A stretch of 39,794 bases of DNA from Helicobacter valdiviensis (GTDB taxonomy: Bacteria > Campylobacterota > Campylobacteria > Campylobacterales > Helicobacteraceae), in contig NZ_NBIU01000020.1 of the NCBI RefSeq assembly GCF_003245365.1, forward strand, positions 1 to 39,794. Direction: 5' to 3'. Under the pieces are notes generated by a model. That model had not been told where the DNA came from. It made no database searches and was given only the letters and a program-made list of their open reading frames with translations. The stretch's first letter is position 1. Every line of letters begins with the position of its first letter. The position numbers and the translations under genes were made by a program. This document shows, one piece after another, positions 1 to 7,768 of the stretch.

Positions 1-415
1 ATTTTGGAATTCTAATATATGTTTTTTTAAATTTTAATTCATTATTTTTTATTTAGGAAATGTTTATTTGTTATATAGGAAAATTTTAGCTAGAGTTTTT
101 AGATTAATTAAGAAGAGATTAAACTTTTAATGTTTGTTATTAGACTATTATTAGTCTAAAGATTTTTGCAATGATAATGGAATAAACTCTATTAGTTAGT
201 AATAAAATAAAAGAGGTTATTTAGTGGTTTTGCTTTTAAGAGAATGAATGGGAAAACTATAAAATGATGAGAAAATTTTAATGAGTTTTTAGAATTGCAC
301 TAGCTAGGCTTATGGATAAAATATGCTTGTATGTTTTAGTTTTTGGAAAAATGCAATTATGGATTTATAGATATGAGAGCTAAGAATATTTTGTAAAAAG
401 CCATTATTTTTGGGA
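1..415. other. AT-rich stretch with no recognisable gene
   Basis: No frame on either strand gives a credible protein, and I see no tRNA-like cloverleaf. The only structure I found is a perfect 8-bp inverted repeat (TTAGACTA, loop TTAT, TAGTCTAA) at 140-159, followed by AGATTTTTG. It could be a weak terminator for a gene left of the window or an operator; nothing decides between them. The stretch ends at the 3' end of the minus-strand lipoprotein gene. Confidence 0.5.
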
Positions 416-850
416 TTAAGGAAGCTTAAGAGCTTCTTGGATAATCCCATCAAAGATTTGGCTATAAGGTGGATTAAAAGCAATTACAGGCAACTCAATG
501 TCTTTATGAAGTTTGATGTCGCCATTTATAATCACATTTGCTCGCAACAAATATCTGGGCGTGAAACTAAAAGAAGCAGTGGGGGAATCATCCCCTTGTG
601 CTTCATTGTAATAATGGGTGAAATAAAATTCTATGGTTTTTAAGTTAGGATTTGGGGTTTTTTCATAGAGAATTTTAAAGCGATTGGTAAAAGTTTGCGA
701 AAAACCAATAGGGATAATGCTAGTGTCTTTATCTTTTTGATAAAGGATTTGCGGATAATTTAGATTTGGATTTGCAAGAGGTGGGTTAGCACAGCCACTT
801 ATAAAAAATAAACAAAAACTTAAAAGAAAAGATGTTAAAATACTTTTCAT
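416..850 (-). CDS. Putative lipoprotein, unknown function
   Basis: A 144-residue protein with a clear lipoprotein signal peptide: Lys2, a hydrophobic stretch at about residues 4-17, and the lipobox ISGC with Cys20 as the predicted acylated residue. The mature part (about 125 residues) is polar with several short beta-like stretches, and I recognise no domain. The ATG is preceded by a good AGGAG ribosome site five bases upstream, which fixes the start. It is transcribed away from truB across a 42-base gap, so the two probably have back-to-back promoters. Attachment to the inner leaflet of the outer membrane is an inference from the lipobox. Function unknown. Confidence 0.8.
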   Translation of the reverse strand: MKSILTSFLLSFCLFFISGCANPPLANPNLNYPQILYQKDKDTSIIPIGFSQTFTNRFKILYEKTPNPNLKTIEFYFTHYYNEAQGDDSPTASFSFTPRYLLRANVIINGDIKLHKDIELPVIAFNPPYSQIFDGIIQEALKLP

Positions 851-892
851 AAAAACTCCTGATATTAAAATGATAGATATTATACATTTAAG

Positions 893-1738
893 GTGCTAAA
901 ATTGGATTGTATTTTTGTGGCAAATAAGCCTTTGTTTGTTTCTTCTAATAAATTTTTAAACAATTTAAAAAAAAGAGATAATGTTAAAAAAGGCGGATTT
1001 AGTGGGATTTTAGATCCTTTTGCTTGTGGAGCATTGATAGTAGCTTATGGGCAATATACACGATTGTTTTCTTTTATCAATAAAGAACCTAAGGTATATA
1101 AAGCGACTTTATGGCTTGGGTTAAAAAGTGATTCTTTAGATATTGAGAATATTATGGGTATTTATGATACACCAAAATTAAGTGAAGCTAGAGTGCAAGA
1201 AGTGGTGGAGAGTTTTTGTGGAGAGGTTAAATTCACTCCTCCTAAGTTTAGTGCTAAAAAAATTGAGGGGAAAAAGGCTTATGAGCTTGCTAGAGCTGGG
1301 GAAGAGGTAAGATTAAAAGAAGAAGTGATGAAAATTTTTAAAATAGAATTTTTAGGCTATAATCATCCTTTTGTTAGTTTTAGAGTGTGGGTAAGTGCAG
1401 GTTCTTATATCCGATCTTTAGGAGAAATGATAGCACAAAAATTAGGCACTTTTGGGGCGCTTAGCTATTTGGAACGCGAGAGCGAGGGGGGATTTAAATA
1501 TGAGGGGCAGAAACATTTAAATCCCTTAGAGATTTTGCCATTTTGTAAGATTAATGCTAGAGATTTAGAGAATGGAGAACTTTATTCTAAGATGATAAAT
1601 GGCAAAAAACTAGAAGCAAAAGAGCTAAAAATTTACAAAGAAGGAGAATATATAGTGTATTTTGATGAATTTTTTTCTATAATTTCATATAAAAACCACG
1701 CAATCACATATTTATTAAATAGGATACCTTTATGTTAA
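893..1738 (+). CDS. truB: tRNA pseudouridine synthase B
   Basis: Makes pseudouridine 55 in the T-loop of tRNAs. The family motif GILDPFACG sits at about residues 38-46 and carries the catalytic Asp; [15 protein letters not shown] near residues 160-175 matches the second conserved TruB block. At 281 residues it is typical for Campylobacterota. Two starts are possible: GTG at 893, or TTG at 902, which lies eight bases after AAGG (890-893) and would give a protein three residues shorter that still begins before the IFVANKP block. It opens a tightly packed run, its stop overlapping the csrA start by seven bases. A TATTAT element at 878-883 could be its -10 but would leave a very short leader. Confidence 0.93.
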   Translation: MLKLDCIFVANKPLFVSSNKFLNNLKKRDNVKKGGFSGILDPFACGALIVAYGQYTRLFSFINKEPKVYKATLWLGLKSDSLDIENIMGIYDTPKLSEARVQEVVESFCGEVKFTPPKFSAKKIEGKKAYELARAGEEVRLKEEVMKIFKIEFLGYNHPFVSFRVWVSAGSYIRSLGEMIAQKLGTFGALSYLERESEGGFKYEGQKHLNPLEILPFCKINARDLENGELYSKMINGKKLEAKELKIYKEGEYIVYFDEFFSIISYKNHAITYLLNRIPLC

Positions 1739-1965
1739 TTTTATCAAGAAAAGAAAATGAAAGCATTTGTATTGGCGATGAGATTGTTATTAAGATTGTT
1801 TCTATTGATAAAGGCAGTGTTAAAATAGGTTTTGAAGCACCGCCTAATCTTTTGATTTTGCGAGAGGAGTTAAAAAGGGCAGTTTTAGAAGAGAATAAAA
1901 AATCACTTTCTCATAAAGAATTACAAGCTAGTGAATTGCCTATTTTAAAGAGTAAGGCGAAATGA
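1732..1965 (+). CDS. csrA: Carbon storage regulator CsrA
   Basis: A small RNA-binding protein that controls translation and stability of target mRNAs; in Campylobacter and Helicobacter it acts on flagellin and motility genes. The sequence opens with the canonical [12 protein letters not shown] block and contains [18 protein letters not shown] and the conserved REEL region, so both RNA-contacting beta strands are present. At 77 residues it fits the slightly extended epsilon-type CsrA. The ATG at 1732 overlaps the end of truB by seven bases and has AGGA at 1722-1725. Its stop overlaps the ispE start as ATGA, indicating translational coupling. The truB-csrA-ispE-smpB order is conserved in Campylobacter as I recall. 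Confidence 0.95.
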   Translation: MLILSRKENESICIGDEIVIKIVSIDKGSVKIGFEAPPNLLILREELKRAVLEENKKSLSHKELQASELPILKSKAK

Positions 1966-2723
1966 AAACTTACGCAAAAATCAATATTTTTCTAAAAATT
2001 ACAGGCAAAATGCAAGAAGATAGCATTAGCTACCATACTCTTGTATCACGGTTTATGAGGGTTGGTAATCTTTATGATGTGTTGGAGTTTCAAGAGGGGC
2101 ATAGTAATTTTGAGGTTTGTGGAAATTTTGATTGTAAAATGGAGCAAAATACAATCTATAAAAGCTATCTTGCACTTTTAGAAGTATGCACTAAGGAGCA
2201 AAAAGAGTTTTTGAATGCTTTAAAAGTGGAGGTAGAAAAAAATATTCCCACAGGGAGTGGGCTTGGCGGAGGTAGCTCTAATGCAGCAGGTTTTATTTTG
2301 TGGGTAAATCAAAAACTAGGTTTAAACTTGACAAAAGAAGAACTTTATAAAATAGGAGCAAAAGTGGGTAGTGATGTCCCCTTTTTTTTAAGTGAAGAAG
2401 AAATTGCAAATGTAGAGGGCAGAGGAGAGATTATTAAAAACACTCAAGAGAGGACATTTAAAGTAGAAATCATCACACCTAAAATCCATGCAAATACTAA
2501 AGAAATCTATAAACTTTATGCGAAGAAATTCTATGCTCCTATTAGCACAAATGAAGCAAAAAGTTGGCTAGATATTAGCAATCAAGATGTTTTTAAAAAA
2601 GATGCAATTTCTTTAAATGATTTGCTCTTGCCACTTTTAGAAATATATCCAAGTTTGAAAGAATATCTTAAAGAGGGATATTTTTTGAGTGGTAGTGGAA
2701 GTAGTTTTTGGAGAGTAAAATGA
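1962..2723 (+). CDS. ispE: 4-diphosphocytidyl-2-C-methyl-D-erythritol kinase
   Basis: Phosphorylates CDP-methylerythritol in the non-mevalonate isoprenoid pathway. The GHMP-kinase ATP-binding loop [14 protein letters not shown] is clear at about residues 96-109, the N-terminal [10 protein letters not shown] block is the usual IspE start, and a C-terminal SGSGSSFW matches the final glycine-rich motif of the family. The length of 253 residues is slightly short of the E. coli enzyme but normal for Campylobacterota. It overlaps csrA by four bases and smpB by four bases (ATGA), so it sits in the middle of a coupled run. Confidence 0.93.
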   Translation: MKTYAKINIFLKITGKMQEDSISYHTLVSRFMRVGNLYDVLEFQEGHSNFEVCGNFDCKMEQNTIYKSYLALLEVCTKEQKEFLNALKVEVEKNIPTGSGLGGGSSNAAGFILWVNQKLGLNLTKEELYKIGAKVGSDVPFFLSEEEIANVEGRGEIIKNTQERTFKVEIITPKIHANTKEIYKLYAKKFYAPISTNEAKSWLDISNQDVFKKDAISLNDLLLPLLEIYPSLKEYLKEGYFLSGSGSSFWRVK

Positions 2724-3178
2724 GTATTAAAATAGTCGCTACAAACAAAAAAGCAACTTATGATTTTTTTATTTTTGATAAACTTGAAGCAGGGATTGAG
2801 CTTCTAGGAAGCGAAGTGAAGTCTATCCGTGCTGGAAAGGTGAATTTAAAAGATAGTTTTGTCAAGATTGTTAATGGGGAAGCTTTTTTGTTTGGGGCAC
2901 ATATTTCAGTGCTTAGCACGACAAATTTGCATTATAAACCCGATGAAAAAAGAGTAAGAAAACTACTTCTACACAGAAAGGAGATTGATAAGCTTTTTGG
3001 CAAAACACAAGTGGTGGGAATGAGTATTGTAGCTTTGAAGTTGTATTTTAATAAACGCAATAGAGCAAAGCTAGAAATAGCCCTAGCTAAAGGTAAAAAT
3101 TTGCATGATAAGCGTGAAAGCTTGAAAGAAAAAATCCAAAAAAGAGAGATAGCACAGTCTTTAAAAGATTACCAATAA
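2720..3178 (+). CDS. smpB: SsrA-binding protein SmpB
   Basis: Partner of tmRNA in ribosome rescue. [20 protein letters not shown] and the block [21 protein letters not shown] are diagnostic, and the basic C-terminal tail (residues ~125-152) that reads the mRNA channel is present. The start is ATG 2720, overlapping the ispE stop as ATGA. An in-frame TTG at 2708 would extend it by four residues inside ispE and is less likely. It is 152 residues, a normal length. The smpB-exbB-exbD adjacency that follows is also found in H. pylori as I recall (HP1444-HP1446). Confidence 0.95.
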   Translation: MSIKIVATNKKATYDFFIFDKLEAGIELLGSEVKSIRAGKVNLKDSFVKIVNGEAFLFGAHISVLSTTNLHYKPDEKRVRKLLLHRKEIDKLFGKTQVVGMSIVALKLYFNKRNRAKLEIALAKGKNLHDKRESLKEKIQKREIAQSLKDYQ

Positions 3179-3188
3179 AGGAGAAAAA

Positions 3189-3662
3189 TTGCTAGATTTA
3201 AGTTTAAAAGAAAGCGTAGAATATGGAGTAATGGGGGTGTTGCTTTTAATGAGTGTGGTGGCTTTGTGGGCTAGTATTGAAAGATTGCTTTTTTATCGCT
3301 ATATTAAATTAGCAATTTATGAGAACAAAACAGAGTTGGAAATTGATTTATCTAAAAATCTAACTTTAATTGCGACAATTGGTTCTAATGCACCTTATGT
3401 TGGGCTTTTAGGAACGGTTTTTGGGATTATCATTACTTTTGTGCAAATGGGGCAGTCTGGCATGGTGGATAGTGCAAGTATTATGAGTGGTTTAGCCTTA
3501 GCATTACAAGCAACAGCAGGAGGGCTTATTGTAGCTATTCCTTCTATTATTTTTTATAATCTTTTAATGAGAAAAAGTGAAGTTTTGGTGGCAAGATGGG
3601 AGATTTTACAAGAGAAAAAGCAAAGCCAAAATTTTAGCTTAAAAGAATTAGAAAAAAGGTAG
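3189..3662 (+). CDS. exbB: ExbB/TolQ-type proton channel subunit
   Basis: Inner-membrane pore subunit of a proton-driven ExbBD/TolQR motor that energises outer-membrane processes. Three membrane segments are visible at about residues 12-36, 60-80 (with SNAPYVGLLGTVFGIIITF, the conserved MotA/TolQ/ExbB block) and 100-125 (LALALQATAGGLIVAIPSII). At 157 residues it is the short Helicobacter-type ExbB, lacking the large cytoplasmic insert of E. coli ExbB. It uses a TTG start at 3189 with AAGGAG just upstream, ten bases after the smpB stop. Three bases separate it from exbD. No tonB follows, so its transducer must be encoded elsewhere. Confidence 0.88.
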   Translation: MLDLSLKESVEYGVMGVLLLMSVVALWASIERLLFYRYIKLAIYENKTELEIDLSKNLTLIATIGSNAPYVGLLGTVFGIIITFVQMGQSGMVDSASIMSGLALALQATAGGLIVAIPSIIFYNLLMRKSEVLVARWEILQEKKQSQNFSLKELEKR

Positions 3663-3665
3663 AAA

Positions 3666-4067
3666 ATGAAACGATTTAGGAGAATGGATAGTATTAATAT
3701 CGTGCCTTTTATTGATATTATGCTAGTTTTGCTTGTTATTGTCTTAACAAGTGCTACTTTTATAGCACAAGGCAAAATCCCTATCACTCTTCCTAAAGCG
3801 GAAGGTTCTAGCAAGATAGATAAGCCTCTAAAAGATGTAGAAATTACCATTAGTCAAAAAGGGGAGTATTTTTTTGATAAAAATCTTTCCAGCTTAGAGG
3901 AGATTAAGGCAAAATTATTACAAATGCCAAAAGAAACTCCTATTTTATTAAGAGGGGATTCTAAGAGTTATTTTGAGCAGTTTATTGCACTTGTGGGAAT
4001 GTTAAATGAGATTGAGTATAATAATGTAGATGTGCAAGTGCAACAAATAGAACAAAAAGGAAGGTAA
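3666..4067 (+). CDS. exbD: ExbD/TolR-type motor subunit
   Basis: Partner of ExbB: one N-terminal membrane segment (about residues 10-32) beginning INIVPFIDIMLVLLVIVL, where Asp17 is the conserved proton-carrying residue, followed by a periplasmic ExbD/TolR domain (residues ~40-133) with ITLPKAEGS, VEITISQKGEYFFD and ILLRGDSKSYFEQF. Length 133 is standard. Its stop overlaps the next start as TAATG, tying it translationally to a 59-residue membrane protein not usually listed with ExbBD. In H. pylori I recall rpmH following exbD, so the downstream neighbours here are unusual. Confidence 0.9.
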   Translation: MKRFRRMDSINIVPFIDIMLVLLVIVLTSATFIAQGKIPITLPKAEGSSKIDKPLKDVEITISQKGEYFFDKNLSSLEEIKAKLLQMPKETPILLRGDSKSYFEQFIALVGMLNEIEYNNVDVQVQQIEQKGR

Positions 4068-4246
4068 TGTTTAGAAGTGAATATGATTTAGGGACAATAA
4101 TTTCAGCAGCAATTACTTTTGCAATTGTTGTGCTTGCTATAAGATTGGTTTTATTTTTAGTAAATCGCAAAAAGACTACCATTCAAAAACCTGATTGGCT
4201 TATGGATGAGCGTTTTGATTTAGATAAAAAAAGGAAGAGAAAATAA
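4067..4246 (+). CDS. Small single-span membrane protein (59 aa), unknown
   Basis: A 59-residue reading frame fills exactly the gap between exbD and the long channel gene. It starts at ATG 4067 (sharing the A of the exbD stop, TAATG) and ends with TAA 4244-4246, which again overlaps the next ATG. It has a polar start (MFRSEYDLGT), one hydrophobic segment at about residues 10-32 (IISAAITFAIVVLAIRLVLFLV), then a basic tail ending KKRKRK. By the positive-inside rule the tail should be cytoplasmic. The two end-to-end stop/start overlaps and the coherent topology argue that it is real. It might be an accessory subunit of either neighbouring motor; that is inference, and I recognise no family. Confidence 0.72.
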   Translation: MFRSEYDLGTIISAAITFAIVVLAIRLVLFLVNRKKTTIQKPDWLMDERFDLDKKRKRK

Positions 4247-6918
4247 TGGAAAATATGTTGGTAAATATCATTTTTACTTTAGCAATGTTGGCACTTGCAT
4301 TCTGGGATTTTCTAAGCTATGGTAAGCAAAAGCATAGAGATTTTAAATCTATTATTATTAGTGCTGGGGTTTTGGGGACTTTTGTAGGGATTTTTATGGG
4401 GTTGCAAGATTTTGATACAAGAAATATTGAAAACTCTGTGCCTACGCTTTTAGAGGGGTTGAAGACTGCTTTTTATACTTCTATTTTGGGAATGGGACTT
4501 GCAATTTTGCTTTCAATTATCCAAAAAAGCAAAGCAGTTAAAAGTGATTTGGATAATATGTTAGATTATTTTTCTTTGCAAATGGGGAAGTTAGATGAAC
4601 TCTCACGCCTAAAAGAGCTTACGCAAATCACGCAAAAACAGCAAGAAACTCTACATAAAACCCAAACCCTTTTAGAAAAACAAAGTTTAGCTAATGAAGA
4701 ACGCTATTTGGGATTGGAGGAGCATTTTAATAAAGTTAATTTTACTCTAAAAGAAGCAATGCACCATTTAGCACAAGGTGCAAGTAAGGAGTTAATAGGA
4801 GCATTAGAGGGGGTAATTCGTGATTTTAATAAAAAAATTACTGATCAATTTGGAGATAATTTTAAAGAATTAAATTTAGCAGTTTCGCAAATGATTGCTT
4901 GGCAAAATAATTATAAAGAAGGCATAGCAGGATTAGAAGAAAATCTCAAAAATACACTTGCACTTTTTAATCAAACAAGTGAAGGGATTGCACTTATAGC
5001 TAAACGCAATGAAGAAACGCTAGAAGTCTATAAGGCTTTAGCAAACAGCATTGAAGCCTCACGCATAGAAAATGAAAAATTATCTTCCCTTTTGGCTGGT
5101 TTTGAAGATATGCATATTCATGCACAAAATGCGTTGGTTTCTGTTAAAGAACTTGTAGAATCAATAGAAAGTATTCAAGCTAGAAGTTATGAAGTTACCG
5201 AGCAATCTCATAAGCAAATTAGTCAAATTATCCAAAGCGGAAAAGAAGAAAGTATGGAGCTTGTGCGAAGTAATTTAGAAAATACAACGCAGTTTTTAGA
5301 GCAAAGCACAAAAACTTACTTGCAAAATTCACAAAATGTTTTAGAAAATAGTCTGCAAACCCTAGAACAAGATCATACTAAGTTAAATGAGCAACTAAAT
5401 AAGCTCTATACTGCTTTTATGGAGTTTAATGAGAGTTATATAACACAAAATCAAGAAAAGCTTACGCAATCTTTAAAAGAGCTAGAGAGTAAAACTTTAG
5501 AGCTGCTTGAAAACTTTAACCATAATGAAGAAGAGCTAAGATTTAAAAACTTAGAAATGGTTACACATATTAAGAGCAATATCCAAGAACAAATGGAAGA
5601 GATTAAGAGTAAATATGGGGAGCTTGTAGATAATTTACAAGAAGCCCAAAAACAATCTGTTTTACTGCTAGAAGAGCAGTCTAAAAGAAGTGATGATGTT
5701 TTATTAAAACATTCTCAAAATATGGAAACAACCCTAGAGCAAAATGCAAATTCCTTTATGAATTTGAGTAAAAATACACAGGATAATTTGCAAAAGCATT
5801 TAGACGCATTAGAAGAGCATGTTAATAATGCGGTTTTGAGCTTTGATAAGCTTTTGGGTAATTCTACTAAGAATTTAGAGGAAAATTTACAAAGCAGTAA
5901 AGAAGCTTTAATTACGCTTTCTAATGAGGTAGAAAAAAGCACTACAGATACTTTAAGAAGTCTTAATGATTTGGTGCAAAATACTGCAAATAGTCTAAGT
6001 CAATCAAGCCAAAATATAGAAGAAGCTTTAAGTGCAACTTCGTATAATATACAAGAAAATTTTACAAAAACTACACAAGAAATCTCTCAAAATGTGCAAA
6101 TGCTTTTAGAAGGCAATAAAGAGCAGTCTAAGCAGCTTTATGGGCTTTTAGAAGAAGATGCTAAAAATTTTGGTGGGTATTTAGAGAAGTTGCAATCACA
6201 AAACCAAAGTTTTTTAGAGGATTATCAAGGTAAGCTTAGGGGAAGTCTAGCAGAAAGCTATAAAAATACTTTAGAGTCTTTAAATGCGTATTTAAAGAAT
6301 GCAAATTCGCTCCATCAAACACAAGTGGGTAAAATACTGCAAACTTCTACACAAACCCATCAGGAATTAACAACGCATTTGCAGAATAATCTAGCAGAAA
6401 TAGCAAGCCTTTTTGATATAAACTCTAAAAAAGTATTAGAGAGTGCAAATTCTCTTGTAAGTAATCTTTTAAATCTTTCAAAAACACAGTTAGATTCACA
6501 TTCTAAAGAAGTAATACAAAGCTATCTAACCTTACAAGATCAAGTAAAAGTAATGCTAAAAGAAATGGGGAGTGAGTATTTAGAAATGCTTTCACTCCTT
6601 AGTAAAAAAAGTCTAGAATTGCCTAAGAATGTGAGTGCAGAACTTTTAAATGAATTCAATAAATTGCAAAAAAATCTTGGAGATGCACTTACAAAAACTT
6701 ATCTCTCTTTGGAAAGTAATCGCAAAGAGATTGATGCAATTTTGCAAATCACAAAAACCAATGTCTCTTCTTCGCTTGCAGAAACTTCTGAATTAAATGC
6801 AAAGCTTTGCAGTTCTCTTGGGGAACTTGATGGGGCACTTTCAAATATTACGCTTGGTTTTAGACAAGATTATGAATGGTTTTTACGCCGTATCCGTGAG
6901 TTAATGGGAGCTAGATAA
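4246..6918 (+). CDS. ZorA-like MotA/TolQ/ExbB channel protein with long coiled-coil tail
   Basis: An 890-residue membrane protein. Three membrane segments lie at about residues 5-25, 36-54 and 72-93. The second contains GVLGTFVGIFMGL, the MotA/TolQ/ExbB signature, followed by FDTRNIENSVPTLLEGLKTA, which closely resembles the ZorA block as I remember it. Residues ~100-860 are almost entirely polar, Glu/Gln/Asn/Leu/Ser-rich helix with many repeats of the form LEENLxxS, a long rod or intracellular tail as in ZorA. It overlaps its predecessor and successor by one base each. It probably pairs with the next gene as a proton- or sodium-driven 5:2 motor (inference from the family). No ZorC, ZorD or ZorE homologue is in the window, so a defence role is unproven; a general envelope motor is the alternative. 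Confidence 0.8.
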   Translation: MENMLVNIIFTLAMLALAFWDFLSYGKQKHRDFKSIIISAGVLGTFVGIFMGLQDFDTRNIENSVPTLLEGLKTAFYTSILGMGLAILLSIIQKSKAVKSDLDNMLDYFSLQMGKLDELSRLKELTQITQKQQETLHKTQTLLEKQSLANEERYLGLEEHFNKVNFTLKEAMHHLAQGASKELIGALEGVIRDFNKKITDQFGDNFKELNLAVSQMIAWQNNYKEGIAGLEENLKNTLALFNQTSEGIALIAKRNEETLEVYKALANSIEASRIENEKLSSLLAGFEDMHIHAQNALVSVKELVESIESIQARSYEVTEQSHKQISQIIQSGKEESMELVRSNLENTTQFLEQSTKTYLQNSQNVLENSLQTLEQDHTKLNEQLNKLYTAFMEFNESYITQNQEKLTQSLKELESKTLELLENFNHNEEELRFKNLEMVTHIKSNIQEQMEEIKSKYGELVDNLQEAQKQSVLLLEEQSKRSDDVLLKHSQNMETTLEQNANSFMNLSKNTQDNLQKHLDALEEHVNNAVLSFDKLLGNSTKNLEENLQSSKEALITLSNEVEKSTTDTLRSLNDLVQNTANSLSQSSQNIEEALSATSYNIQENFTKTTQEISQNVQMLLEGNKEQSKQLYGLLEEDAKNFGGYLEKLQSQNQSFLEDYQGKLRGSLAESYKNTLESLNAYLKNANSLHQTQVGKILQTSTQTHQELTTHLQNNLAEIASLFDINSKKVLESANSLVSNLLNLSKTQLDSHSKEVIQSYLTLQDQVKVMLKEMGSEYLEMLSLLSKKSLELPKNVSAELLNEFNKLQKNLGDALTKTYLSLESNRKEIDAILQITKTNVSSSLAETSELNAKLCSSLGELDGALSNITLGFRQDYEWFLRRIRELMGAR

Positions 6919-7664
6919 TGGCTAGTGATTTTAAAGGAAGTGAGTGGATTAGCATTTCTGATATGATGGCAGGAGTGATGATGATTTTTTTGCTAATTGC
7001 TGTGTCCTATATGGTGGTAATTAGCTCTACTCAAAAGGAGTTAGCAGAGCAGAATAAAGAGCTATTGACACTTAATAAGCAAATGAGCGATGTTGCTAAA
7101 ACTCATAAAGATTTGCAAACAGAGCTTAATAAAGATTTATTAAGAGAATTTTCTGGGAATTTGGAGCAATGGAATGCGGAGATTGATTCAGATAATATTG
7201 TGCGTTTTAGAGAGCCTGATATTTTATTTGATCAAGGACAAAAAGTAGTTAAATCAAGATTTAAAGAAATCTTAGATGATTTTTTTCCGCGTTATATTAA
7301 GATACTCTCGCAAGATAAATACAAAGAAGACATTGAAGAAATTAGAATAGAGGGGCACACTTCTACAGAATGGCAAAATGCTAAAAGTTTAGAAGCAAGG
7401 TATTTAGGAAATGTAGGGCTTTCGCAAGAAAGGGCATTGGAGGTTTTAAAATATTGTTTTGAAAATCCTAAAATCAATGCACAAAAAGAGTGGCTAGTAA
7501 GCGTGCTAAGGGCAAATGGACTTTCTTTTGCAAAGCCTTTAGAAACGCCAGAGCTATCACGCAGAGTAGAGTTTAAAGCGCTCACAAAAAGTAATCAAAA
7601 AATTCTTAAAATCTTAAAATTGCAAGAAGAATTACAAAAAGATGAAGAAAATCAGTCAAAATAG
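6918..7664 (+). CDS. ZorB-like OmpA/MotB-domain motor subunit
   Basis: A 248-residue protein built like MotB/ZorB. The N-terminal WISISDMMAGVMMIFLLI (residues 10-27) gives a single membrane segment with Asp15 in the position of the ion-carrying aspartate. A linker helix spans residues ~38-80, followed by an OmpA-like peptidoglycan-binding domain: IEGHTST at 144-150, LSQERALEVL at 168-177 and SRRVEFK at 214-220, equivalent to the usual NRRVEF. It starts on the last base of the upstream stop (TAATG), so subunit ratios are likely set by coupling. It would anchor the ZorA-like ring to the cell wall. Best match by eye is ZorB rather than flagellar MotB, because of the partner's long tail. Confidence 0.82.
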   Translation: MASDFKGSEWISISDMMAGVMMIFLLIAVSYMVVISSTQKELAEQNKELLTLNKQMSDVAKTHKDLQTELNKDLLREFSGNLEQWNAEIDSDNIVRFREPDILFDQGQKVVKSRFKEILDDFFPRYIKILSQDKYKEDIEEIRIEGHTSTEWQNAKSLEARYLGNVGLSQERALEVLKYCFENPKINAQKEWLVSVLRANGLSFAKPLETPELSRRVEFKALTKSNQKILKILKLQEELQKDEENQSK

Positions 7665-7708
7665 CTTTAAGATAAGCCTTGTTTTATAAGTATTTAAAAA
7701 AATCAAGG

Positions 7709-7752
7709 TAAAATTTCAAAATAAAGAGAACTAAACTCTTAAAATTTCAAAA
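7709..7752. promoter_or_regulatory. Paired direct repeats with internal hairpin upstream of peb4
   Basis: The 13-mer TAAAATTTCAAAA occurs at 7709-7721 and again at 7740-7752, 31 bases apart, about three helical turns. Between them AAGAG (7724-7728) and CTCTT (7736-7740) form a short inverted repeat. The array lies 17-60 bases before the peb4 start and downstream of a possible -10 (TATAAG, 7685-7690), so it would be in the leader. It may be a regulator site or a mRNA structure; the function is not shown by the sequence. Confidence 0.3.
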
Positions 7753-7768
7753 CACGGAAGGTAAATTG

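Noticed and set aside
410-643. 77-codon plus-strand frame
   Set aside because: It lies antisense to the lipoprotein gene, which has a strong signal peptide and ribosome site; the plus-strand translation has no protein-like features.
7677-7706. CCTTG...CAAGG terminator after the ZorB-like gene
   Set aside because: Only five perfect base pairs at the ends with a long loop and no clear T run; too weak to call.
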